Shown here in pieces: positions 31,713 through 41,348 of a stretch of DNA of 64,000 nucleotides (its first letter is position 1; the number at the start of each line of letters is the position of its first letter). This DNA comes from Hygrocybe punicea. Taxonomy: Eukaryota; Basidiomycota; Agaricomycetes; Agaricales; Hygrophoraceae. Under the pieces are notes generated by a model. It ran no database searches, was not told where the DNA came from, and was given only the letters and a program-made list of their open reading frames with translations. The position numbers and the translations under genes are program-made. Where the stretch lies: contig OY744473.1 in NCBI GenBank assembly GCA_963556145.1, positions 620,001 through 684,000 on the forward strand, in the 5' to 3' direction.

Positions 31713-33088
31713 ATGGTCTCCTCAAAACCTATGGGCTCAAAGCACAAAAACTCACAAAAATCGCGGCGGCGCATTGGCAAGCGAGGTTCACCAAGTCTGT
31801 GCAAAAGGTATTTATTAAATTTATCCTTTGGCATCCAATCTGAATGTAATGCATGCAGATTGCGATGACGTTTTCTTTTGGTCACCCGCGCCCAGTTGGG
31901 TGCAGGTGAACAATTAGATGACCTAAGAGCTGCCCGGATCGTCACAGAAGCTCTGCTCAATCTGAGTAAGTCATGATGATTCCAATGGCCCAATCTAATT
32001 GTTTCTCCATTGTAGTTTATATTCAGTGGGACCTCGAGGATTACGCCACCCGCATCAAAAAAGGCCTGGGTACCCCGGCCTCAATCGCCCAATTACAGCA
32101 CAAGTTCGCGAATCCCCAACTCGGCAGGGTGAATAGACCCGCAACAGTGGTGGACATGTGTGGACGAATAATAATCTGGTATCTTCCAGGGTTGATATCA
32201 GCCCAGCAAGCTGTAAGTCGTGTCATGATCTAGGAGGTTTAATTCAATAGTAGAGACAAATTAGGATGTTATGCTGAATGGCAGTGAAAGCATACAAGTC
32301 ATCGGCTCAAAAAAGATTCATCGTAAACAAACAAGCGGGAAGGTCAATTGGCGAGTCGACCCAAAACATTTTCGTTTTGATTCTGTGGATCAGAATCTAC
32401 TGCCGGGAAGTGATGAGTATTTGGCAGGGTGGTTCGCACAGGCTCATACTGTGAGTTCCGAAATCCGCCAACATTCCGGTTGCTGGGCTCATTCACATTT
32501 TAGAGACCAAGTGACCCTTTGAAGCCTTCTGCGAACCATCTTAAGCGGGGTACTGGAGAATGGATGTCTTCAATAGCTGACGTAGAATCGTTCATCAATT
32601 GGGTCTTCTTTATGGTTCATCCATCACTGCAACAAATCGGCAGCGAAGCTTTGGACAAGCTTAGGTCGGCCAACCTGACGGCTAAAGTTGCAGGATCCTG
32701 GACATCCCATTTCACTGGGATCGTGGTTATCATCAACCGGAAGACATTGGCACATCATGATGGGAATGGTATGCCACCTTGGTATGACTTCCTCCTGGGT
32801 ATCGGAGACTATCATGATTGCACTCTTGATATGCCCGACCTTGGACTGCAGCTCGATTACGGGCCCAGAACTGGCGTCTTCCTATGTGGCAACAGCATCA
32901 GACACGAAGTCACGGACTGGAGTGGTGGGGATCGAGTTTGCTATGCTCATTTCCTCAGGAAGAAAGTCTTGGAGCGTCTAAATGTAGAATTGTCAGGGTG
33001 GTCTGAGCAGAAAGAGTTTTGTACCATCATTCCAGAGGTGAAATGTCATGAATTGGGTATTAAAAACTCGGCACATGTAGCAGCATAA
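31713..33088 (+). CDS. TET/JBP-type 2-oxoglutarate/iron dioxygenase
   Basis: Likely oxidises 5-methylcytosine or another modified base in DNA, by analogy with fungal TET/JBP proteins. Exons: a basic start MVSSKPMGSKHKNSQKSRRR (31713), RAARIVTEALLNL, then VYIQWDLEDYATRIKKGLGT (32014) and VNWRVDPKHFRFDS (32345). The catalytic exon is 32519-33088. It has the iron-binding HxD in LAHHDGNGMPPWYDFLLGIG and a distal His in CGNSIRHEV. The 2-oxoglutarate Arg is in GGDRVCYAHFLRK. Introns of ~50 bases with good GT-AG sites join all but the first pair of exons, where a TGA near 31865 leaves the splice unclear. No break is seen in the catalytic exon. It lies directly upstream of the KDZ transposase on the same strand, the linkage described for fungal KDZ transposons (Iyer and colleagues, 2014, from memory). 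Confidence 0.75.
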
Positions 33089-33559
33089 ACATCATTCATA
33101 AAATATGTACCCTTGTCCTGAACTTACGAAATATTACTTTTGTAACATTGCCATCAGCCTATCAGCAGGTTATAGTTCAGATTGTCCACCTTGAGTTGCA
33201 ATAACAGGAATGAGAGCATCTCAATTGCGTATCTAGGCACTGAAAGGGAGGTCTGATCTTGGTTGTCTCAAGTTCACGCTTGCATGCTGCAAAAGCACTG
33301 CGCCTGGTATATGCCAGGGGGTCAAAGGTGGATAATATAACATCGTTCCAAAGGTTGGTGCACACCGGTGCAGGTGGGGACTGGTATTCTGGTTGACCAT
33401 ACTGGCGGGGTAACACTGATCTGCGCAAGTATGAGAAAACAAGGTGGTATGAGAAAACAAGGTGGTTGTCAGTATTGTCAGGCATGGCTGCGAACCATAA
33501 GACCTGCAGAAGAGTTGATGGGAGCACGTGACATGTGTTTCAGAGCCATGATGTGACAT
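33089..33559. other. Intergenic stretch between TET/JBP-type and KDZ genes
   Basis: No convincing frame. Contains a short direct repeat GTATGAGAAAACAAGGTG (33429 and 33448) and, near its right end, GCACGTGACATGTG motifs. Confidence 0.4.
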
Positions 33560-33584
33560 GTCACGCCGACTCGTCGGACGTGAC
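33560..33584. promoter_or_regulatory. GTCACGGCCGA palindrome element, copy 4
   Basis: 25-base imperfect palindrome with arms GTCACGCCGA and TCGGACGTGAC, followed by ACATCACGTGTCACATCA, 78 bases upstream of the KDZ transposase ATG at 33662. Confidence 0.5.
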
Positions 33585-33661
33585 ACATCACACATCACGT
33601 GTCACATCAACATCAACCATTTGTAAACATCAACCAATTTAACATCAACCACCTCCCAACA

Positions 33662-36600
33662 ATGCCCAAGTTGTCCAAAGAGAAACATGGGAAGAAGAGG
33701 ACAGCTCAAGAAGTCATCTTTGTTGAGAAAAAGATGAAAAATCGCACAAAATGGGTATCTAAACCAGTCGCAGGCGAGCTTCCCAAAAGTCCACAGAAAT
33801 CCAGTCCAAAAAAGTCGCCTTTGGATTCAAACCGTCAGCAAAGCATGTCCCCAGATGTGCCTCCCGACTCAGGTACACCGCAACCTCCAAAGTGCAAGAC
33901 AGCGAAAGGCAATGTCAGCTATTCCTTTACCTGCTTTGTAGTCACTCTGAATTATTGGCAGACCCAAAATTGTTACCTCAGGGAGTGGATTCCACTTCGC
34001 AACGAATATCTGAGGGAGATGTTGAGCATGGAAGCTCCTCCTATTCCTGCCACCTGTCATATCTGCAAGAAGCAAGGTGGCCCCATTCGCTGCTTGAGCT
34101 GTCTCGGTCGTCCATTATTCTGTAAAGAATGTTGTCGAATCTCCCACCAGGGGACTCCATTCCACAAACTCGAATCATGGAATGGAAGCTGCTTCACCCC
34201 ATCCTCATTACATGACATAGGATTCTGCTTGCATCTTGGGCACGGTGGTGATCCATGTCCCTCCAATTCCGTTCAAGATGTCTGGGAGGATGTTGGGGAA
34301 GGCTCATCTTCGATGTCACAGATCGAGAATGATCAGCTGCTAGTTGACTTGAACCAGGAAGATGATGATAACAACTCGGATGACAGTGTGCTGGTTATGG
34401 TTGATATTTCCGGAATCCACCGGCACCGTGTTCGCTGGTGTCATTGTCCGTCAAAAGACGAGCCACAATGGCAATTGTTCAAGACCGGTCTCTTTCCGGC
34501 AACATTCAAACATCCTCGCTCGGCATTTACCTTTCAAGTCCTGGATTACTTTCATGTCGATCAGGTTGAATGTAAAACTTCTGCCAACAATTTCTACTCA
34601 AAACTGCGCCGGCTTACAAATAATGCCTTTCCTGACACCGTATCGGTGAGTCTCCATCTTAAAGGCTGTATTTATGGATGGTGATGGTGGAATGGACCTG
34701 TCAAATAGGACCGCTATAGAGAGCTCATGAGGGTCTCACAGCAATGGCGTGACATCAAAGTTCGGAAATGGTTTGGTTATGGCCACGACACCGACAAAGA
34801 ACCAGGCAACGGCGACCTCGCTTTCTTCTGCCCAGCATGCCCACAGCCGGGCATCAACCTCCCTGATAACTGGAAGGAATTGCCTAATCCGTTAGTAAAA
34901 TGGACCTGCCAATGTTTATTGAAAGTAACATTTTCACAGGTGGTTGTATCGGAGAAGCCTCGTGGTGGATGGAAATTTTACTGCGGAACACATGCACATG
35001 AGGAATCCCGGCGATGATGTGGAGCTTACGAATGGAACTGGGTATTTTGTGCAAAGAGCTTCCTATGAAGAGCACATCAAGGAAGCCGTGGAGGTCAAAC
35101 AGGTGCAAAATTCATTTGTTGTGGTCTTAGGTTCCAAACTCAAACTTGCATTAGAAATCATCATGTTCCAAGCACAGAGCAGTCACCCAGAGCAATGCAA
35201 ACAATAAGAACCTGGAATCCACAGGGGTTGGTGCCTGTGCCTGTGCGAGGCATGGATGCTTCGTTCCGCACAGCATGGTGGATTTTCAGAAGGGTGAAAG
35301 GTAACGAGGTCAGGTCAGAATGTCCTTGACGTGACCTGAAATCCTCGTCAGGCAAATGAACATAGACTACTCAATATGTGAAGCCCTCAAGTACAACACC
35401 GAAGGCATGCGGCAAGCTCTCTTGTTCTATGATGTGATATGTGAGTGGGCGGTGAATTTTGGTAGACGTGTGAAGCAGAGTAGTTTTTTGGATGCACCTA
35501 CCATGGAATTGATCTTTGGTATCGGAAAATTCCATTTAAATGCTCACAAGGACGACTGCTTTCCAAAATTCTCACCCAACTTTATTCGTGGTGCTGGGCA
35601 GCTGGATGGAGAACAGATGGAAACTCTGTGGGCGATCATCGAGTTGATCTCACGCATCACAAAGTACATGAGCAAGGCTCACCGGCGGGAGATTTTGGAT
35701 GACATGATGAGACATTCAAACTGGAAAAAGTTGGTTGGAATGAGTAAGCAACAACCATCACCCTTCTCCTGGTTTGATACTCATCCTCTGAACAGTAAAA
35801 ATGTTGATAGCAAAACATAAAACAGCCATCAGGGTCAAACGAGAAAGCAAGGAGGCATATCAAGATTTGTCAAGTTCATTGGATCCCAAATTGGTGAAAA
35901 AGTGGAGTGAAAGCCAAACTTTCGCTGAATCACAGCGTGGGGATGCACTGAAAATTTATCAAGTTGCTTTGAAGCAAGGTCAGTGATATTTCCTCCCCAT
36001 AGTAGTGATGAATGAACAGTTCGTAGCACCAACTATGGCGGAAATACGTCTGAAACTGGGGAGGAACGCCAAGGGGGAAGCAGGAGATTCCAATGCAGTG
36101 GCCTGGTTAGTGTCCGGGCTAAATATTGAACAAGCTCAGTATGTTCCTCACATTATATCATCACTTTCCTGTTCACAATTCTGAATTTCAGGGACAATCT
36201 CACTCATGATATGCGAAAGCTTAAAAAAGCCGTTTCCATAGCAGAACAAAACAAGATTATGGATCGATGAAAACGGTTACAAAGCAGGATTGATGCCTTC
36301 CAGAGGAAGACAACCTTTCTACTCAATGGGCATGACGTGGAGGAAGAGGATTGGGAGGAAAAGGATAAAACATCCCCGGATGTTGGCATGTCCGATGATT
36401 CACAAGATTCCGCATCAGATGAGGAAGGAACAGATTATGAAGAAGATTGTGATCCTATCCTAGCAGAAAACGCTCGTATCAGTTTGCCTTCTAAAATAGG
36501 AAAGGAGGTATGTAAAAGGGTGGGATGGATTGAAATGGCTTCACAAGAAATGGAGCTTCGAAAAGGACAAGCTAACGAGTCCCTGGAGAAAATACGTTTT

Positions 36601-37241
36601 GCTCTGGGACATAAAGCATTGCTTTATCGAACAAGGATTAGGAAGGCCAAAGGACAAAAGGCCAAGACATGGACTTGGGGAGCCATTCGTCATGCAGATG
36701 TGGCTTTGCGTGAATGTGTGAGGTCTTATGGTCGAGCTCGTAGGGCATTGGTAAACCTGGGTGCGGACAACGAAACATTGGCACATTACCAAGAAATTCG
36801 TAGAGAGGATTTGAAGCTTAGTGGAGATGTTGTGGAAGAAAACAGATTTGGGCAAAAGAGTGATGCATTGGCATGGTTTTGGAGAATGGGTGACCAGAAC
36901 AAGGAACAGGAGGACAACTGGATGTCAGAATGTGAGTTATCAAATGAGATCTACCACAATACACCATTGAAGTTGTAGTAGTTTACAGAGTGAACTGGTT
37001 GAGAGCGAAGGCTAGAGCAGAGAGAGCAGGGGAAGAGGAAACAATGGTGTTGGCAGAGATGAAGTTTACCATAAGATGGTATAGGTTTCAACAACGACTG
37101 TGGCAGGAAAGAGCGAGACGAGCACTGCAGTCTTCAAGGCAGGGAAGGGGACATCACACATATGCTGAGAAGCAAGTTGTAATGTGGAAAAGATTTGCAG
37201 AAGCGGCGAACAAGGGTTTTCCAGTGGATGTTCTTGAATAG
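33662..37241 (+). CDS. KDZ (Kyakuja-Dileera-Zisupton) transposase, one in-frame stop
   Basis: Start at MPKLSKEKHGKKRTAQE. A basic N-terminus and the CxC cysteine cluster (CHICKKQGGPIRCLSCLGRP, CKECC) precede HRHRVRWCHCPSK and LDYFHVDQVECKTSANNFYS, all typical of KDZ-associated N-termini. After introns follow FFCPACPQPG and VVDGNFTAEHMHMRNPGDDV (catalytic Asp, ~34965). ARHGCFVPHSMVDFQKGER, LLFYDVICEW and QLDGEQMETLWA (catalytic Glu, ~35610) come next, then a helical C-terminal half ending at 37241. I find eight or nine introns of ~50 bases. A TGA at 36268-36270 interrupts KIMDR/KRLQSRIDAF, probably a CGA-to-TGA change. Full length otherwise (~1000 residues). It would cut and paste E2 and perhaps E1, E3 and E4. 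Confidence 0.85.
36268..36270 (+). other. Nonsense codon in KDZ transposase
   Basis: TGA in the middle of a conserved exon with no splice sites that would remove it. It follows GATCGA and most simply derives from CGA (Arg) by C-to-T change at a CpG. Confidence 0.6.
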
Positions 37242-37479
37242 TAACAGGCAAATTTCTTTCGGAGTCAAATATTGGTTTTATTTAATGCTCATTGCATATG
37301 AACATCATGTCCAATGAGGCACATCTGATATTGTTGGGCAATAAATATCCAACACATGGTAGACGGGCTAACGTGATTGGTGCCCCCATGTCAGCCAATC
37401 CAATGGAAATGGGAACCTAATATCCTGCCGATGTTGTCGTAGTGTGTCATAAATAGCCTGCTTGTCCGAGATGGGTTGG

Positions 37480-38250
37480 ATAAGAAGATGGGTGGGATCA
37501 AATACAAGTGGGGAATAAATATCACACCCAGCTGGGCCCATCCAATGCCAGTGGGTAATAAATATCCAACCCCCTCTCGGCCCATCCAATGCCAGTGGGG
37601 AATAAATATCCCACCCCATCTCGGCCCATCCAATGCAATTGGGGAATAAATATCCCACCCCATCTCGGCCCATCCAATGCCAGTGGGGAGTAAATATCCC
37701 ACCCCATCTCGGCCCATCCAATACCAGTGGGAAACAAATATCCCACCCCATCTTGGCCCATCCAATGCAATTGGGGAATAAATAACCCACCCCATCTCGG
37801 CCCATCCAATGCCAGTGGGAAATAAATATCCCACCCATCTTGGCCAATCCAATGCCAGTGGGGAACAAATATCTCGGCCCATCCAATGCCAGTGGGAAAC
37901 AAATATCCCACCCCATCTCGGCCCATCCAATGCAATTGGGGAATAAATAACCCACCCCATCTTGGCCCATCCAATGCCAGTGGGACATAAATATCCATCC
38001 CCATGTCGGCCCATCCAATGCTAATGGGACATAAATATCGGACCCCATCTCGGCCCATCCCATGCCAGTGGGAAATACATATCTGACCCCATCTCGGCCC
38101 ATTCAATTCTAGTGGGCAATCTTTATTTCTAACTTTATGGGCCCATTCAATACCAAGGGACAGAAATATCTCGGCTCATCTCGGCCCATCCAATCCTATA
38201 GGTCTGGATAATATCTCGGCCCATCTCGGCCCATCCACTGGGATTGGGGG
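37480..38250. repeat. 44-bp minisatellite array, right subterminal (inverted)
   Basis: About seventeen units containing ATCTCGGCCCATCCAATGC and GGGGAATAAATATCCCACC, the reverse complement of the 17200-17870 unit. Together the arrays form inverted subterminal repeats ~0.5-1.5 kb inside each end of E2. The 194-244-codon minus frames across it are repeat artefacts. Confidence 0.9.
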
Positions 38251-38279
38251 TTTAGCTCATGGGCTCCCCCAATGTTACA

Positions 38280-38768
38280 GGTCGAAAATCCGATGCAAGG
38301 TGTGCCAACCTCGCGAAAACAGACGGAGCGCGTCAATTGACATGCCCCATTCTTCGCGAGGTCGTCAGCACGCGCGGACGCCCATGGAAAGTCTCCGGCC
38401 CCATCCAACCTCGCGAAAACAGACGGAGCGTGTCAATTGACGCGTCCCCGTTCTTCGCGAGGTAGTAGCACGCGCGGACGCCCATGGGAAGTGCCTGGCC
38501 CCAACCCAACCTCGCAAAAACAGATGGAGCCCCCCCATCTACCTCGTGAGGGTGACAGCCGCGTCAATTGACGCGCGTCTGGCCCGCGCGAGGTATTTGG
38601 AGGTTGGTTCGCGGTTCGAACCGCGTTCAAACGCAGACCGAACGCGTTGAAACCGTTCGACGCGGTTCCGGTTCCGGTCCGGCATTTGGCTGAACCGAAC
38701 CAACGGTTTCGGTTCCGGTTTTCCAAAAAAGTCGAAAAACCGGACCGAACCGAACTTCGGCAACACTA
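38280..38768. repeat. Right end of E2: GTCAATTGAC/CCTCGCG motifs and terminal repeat
   Basis: CAACCTCGCGAAAACAGA and GTCAATTGAC occur in two or three near-tandem copies (38300-38580), then GGTTCGGTTC-type subterminal repeats run to the terminal CGGCAACACTA at 38768. Single versions of the same motifs are near the right ends of E3 and E4. Confidence 0.7.
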
Positions 38769-39824
38769 TTTTCAATAACATCAAGCCTTTTGTTTCACTA
38801 CTTTTACTGTATTTACAGCAAAGTACTGTATAGTTTGGATAGAATACTTGCAGCCTAAGATGAATCAAAGTATTAAACAAGTAAGGAAGTTGGGCCACCT
38901 TTACTATTAGGATACCTTTTGAATCATATCAAGATACAGGATGAAATGGTATAGTACTGTTGCCATATTTAGGATTTAAGATACTTTGTCAATACTTTTA
39001 AGATACTGTTTCAATACATTTAAGATACTGTGTCAATGCTTTTAAGATACTACTTCAATACTTTTAAGGTACTGTTTCAATGCATCTAAGATACTGTTTC
39101 AATATCCTGAGGGAACTGTGCAAAATAGTATAGTACTGCTGCAATACTGGTCAGATACTTTGCAAGATGGTATTGGACAGATATTTAATGCTAAAAGCTG
39201 GGGAAATATGGGGCTGGGAATTAGGATTCTGAAGTTCTGGGAATTCTGAGAATTGGAATTCCAATACTGGGAATGCTAGGAATGGGCATTTCAAAGTGCA
39301 GGCTTTGGGATTCTGAGAATTGTAATTCCAAGAGTTTGAGAAGAATTCTGAAATTGTGGGAGATGAGGGATTTGGAATTCAACAAATATGAGAATTGAAA
39401 TCCTGAAAAAGTGCATATTAATGCAAATTCCAAGAATGGAAATCCAAATTCAGGAAATTGGGAATCCAGATTCGTGAGATTGGGAATCCAGATGCAGGGA
39501 ATTGGGAATCCATTCCAAACAATTCCGTGCAATTCCTCGGTCCAAGAGTGGCTCAGGAGTATTTGTGTCAACTCCAGCAAGCTCAAAAGACAATTCCATG
39601 CAAATTCCAACCAATTCCAAACAATTCCGTGCAATTCCTCGGTGTGTCTTGTGAGCTCACTGCAATCGACACAAATACTGCTGAACCACTTGTGGAGTGA
39701 GGAATTGCATGGAATTGTTTGGAACTGGTTGAAATTTGCACGGAATTGTCTTTTGAGCTTGCTGGAGTCGACACAAACACTCCTGAGCCATTCGTAGACC
39801 AAGGAATTGCACGGACTTGTTTGG
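38769..39824. repeat. Left arm (inner part) of giant palindrome
   Basis: Reverse complement of about 39825-40880 (paired positions sum to ~79649) apart from the direct-repeat core. Contains 22-bp units (TTTTAAGATACTGTTTCAAT) at 38970-39110, mirrored at 40520-40680, and AATTCC/GGAATT-rich sequence. Confidence 0.8.
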
Positions 39825-40130
39825 AATTGTTTGGAATTTGCATGGAATTGTCTTTTGAGCTCACACGATTCATCACAAATACTGCTGAGCCACTCATGGA
39901 CCGAGGAATTGCACGGAATTGTTCGGAATAGGTTGGAATTTGCACGGAATTGCTTTATGAGCTTGCTGGAGTCGACACAAATACTGCTGAGCCACTCGTA
40001 GACCGAGGAATTGCATGGAATTGTTTGGAATTGGTTGGAATTTGCACGGAATTGTCTTTTCAGCTCACACGACTCATCACAAATACTGCTGAGCCACTCG
40101 TGGACCGAGGAATTGCATGGCATTGTTTGG
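39640..40130. repeat. 102-bp tandem repeat at the palindrome centre
   Basis: Five direct units with CACAAATACTGCTGAGCCAC at 39670, 39772, 39874, 39976 and 40078, exactly 102 bases apart. A further inverted unit lies at 39540-39600. The array occupies the loop of the palindrome. Because 102 is a multiple of three, short frames persist, but they show no protein character. Confidence 0.85.
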
Positions 40131-41053
40131 AATGGATTTCCAATTCCCCGCATCTGGATTCCCAATCTCCCACATCTGGATTCCCAATTTCCTGAATTTG
40201 GATGCCCAATCTTAGAATTTGCATTAATATGCACATTTTCAGGATTTCAATTCTCATAATTGTTCATTTCTAATCTCCCACAATTTCAGAATTCTACTTT
40301 CCAAACTTCTCAAACTCTTGGAATTATAATTTTCAGAATCCCAAAGCCTGCACTTTGAAATGCCCATTCCCAGCATTCCCAGCATTGGAATTCCAATTCT
40401 CAGAATTCCCAGAACTTCAGAATCCTAATTCCCAGCCCCATATTTCCCCAGGTTTTAGCATTAAATAACTGTCCAATACCATTTTGCAAAGTATCTGACC
40501 AGTATTGAAGCAGTACTATACTATTTTCCAAAGTTCTCTAAGGATATTGAAACAGTATCTTAGATGCGTTGAAACAGTACCTTAAAAGTATTGAAGTAGT
40601 ATCTTAAAAGTATTGAGACAGTATCTTAAATGTATTGAAACAGTATCTTAAAAGTATTGACAAAGTATCTTAAATCCAAAATATGGCAACAGTACTATAC
40701 TATTTCATCCTGTATCTTGATAGGATTCAAAAGGTATCCTAATAGTAAAAGTGGCCCAACTTCCTTACTTGTTTAATACTTTGATTCATCTCAGGCTGCA
40801 AGTATTCTATCCAAACTATACAGTACTTTGCTGTAGATACAGTAAAAGTAGTGAAACAAAAGGCTTGATGTTATTGAAAAGGTATAAGTCTCATTAGCCT
40901 TCATACCTTCAGATGAATTTGAGCACAAGTATTGTAGTTTATGTCTGAATACTGTTACAATACCATGTTGAATGTTACGGTAATGATATTTAGTATACTT
41001 GTCAAGTACTTTCAAGATACTGTGTGACATGGTATGCTACTGTGCACCCTGTG
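39825..41053. repeat. Right arm (inner part) of giant palindrome
   Basis: Mirror of 38769-39824 followed by the mirror of ~16187-16363. It ends where the 14.7-kb element begins at 41054. The 79-codon minus frame here mirrors one at 16206 and is not a credible gene. Confidence 0.8.
40873..40880. other. Empty target site of the 22-kb element in the mirror arm
   Basis: ATTGAAAA once, flanked by GGTATAAGTCTC on one side and AGGCTTGATGTT on the other. Its complement reads exactly as the E2 flanks joined at one TTTTCAAT. It shows that E2 entered after the palindrome arms existed and fixes its boundaries. Confidence 0.9.
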
Positions 41054-41348
41054 ACATTTAATTTAGACAAACAGATTTTCAGTCACCAAGATCGATGTCT
41101 TATGTGATATCTGTGTATGCTTATTATCTTGCTCAATTGTTATGGTCATAGAAAAGTAACACAAGCCATTTTCAATAGAGCAAAAAAAGAATTGTACAGA
41201 TATTGTACAAATGTAAAGAATGGTGGTAGAGGAGGACATTGAGGGCACAGATTATCAACAGATTACCAGAAATCAATGACTGAGATAAAAGTGTCTTTAG
41301 TCAAATATAATTAATACTCCACAAAAAGAGGACTTACAGCACCCGAAA

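Larger units (their letters stand above)
16364..38768. mobile_element. 22.4-kb KDZ transposon with TET/JBP and JmjC-like cargo (E2)
   Basis: The ends are TAGTGATGCCGAAGTTCGG on the left and its near-perfect mirror on the right. They are flanked by an exact 8-bp duplication TTTTCAAT at 16356-16363 and 38769-38776. The mirror arm of the host palindrome carries the uninterrupted site once (40873-40880), which proves the boundaries to the base. Inside, from the ends inward, come GGTTCGGTTC subterminal repeats, triplet repeats (left only) and inverted 44-bp minisatellite arrays. The genes are three minus-strand units (18172-28290) and three plus-strand units (29608-37241), pointing away from a central region near 28.4-29.6 kb. 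The KDZ transposase inside is the natural mover. Zisupton elements are known for 8-bp duplications; hAT ends are similar but no hAT transposase is seen. The transposase carries one in-frame stop, so this copy may no longer be autonomous. Confidence 0.85.

Noticed and set aside
39221..40234. 337-codon minus frame across the palindrome centre
   Set aside because: Formed by 102-bp repeats and AATTCC-rich mirror sequence. Similar frames exist on both strands and none resembles a protein.
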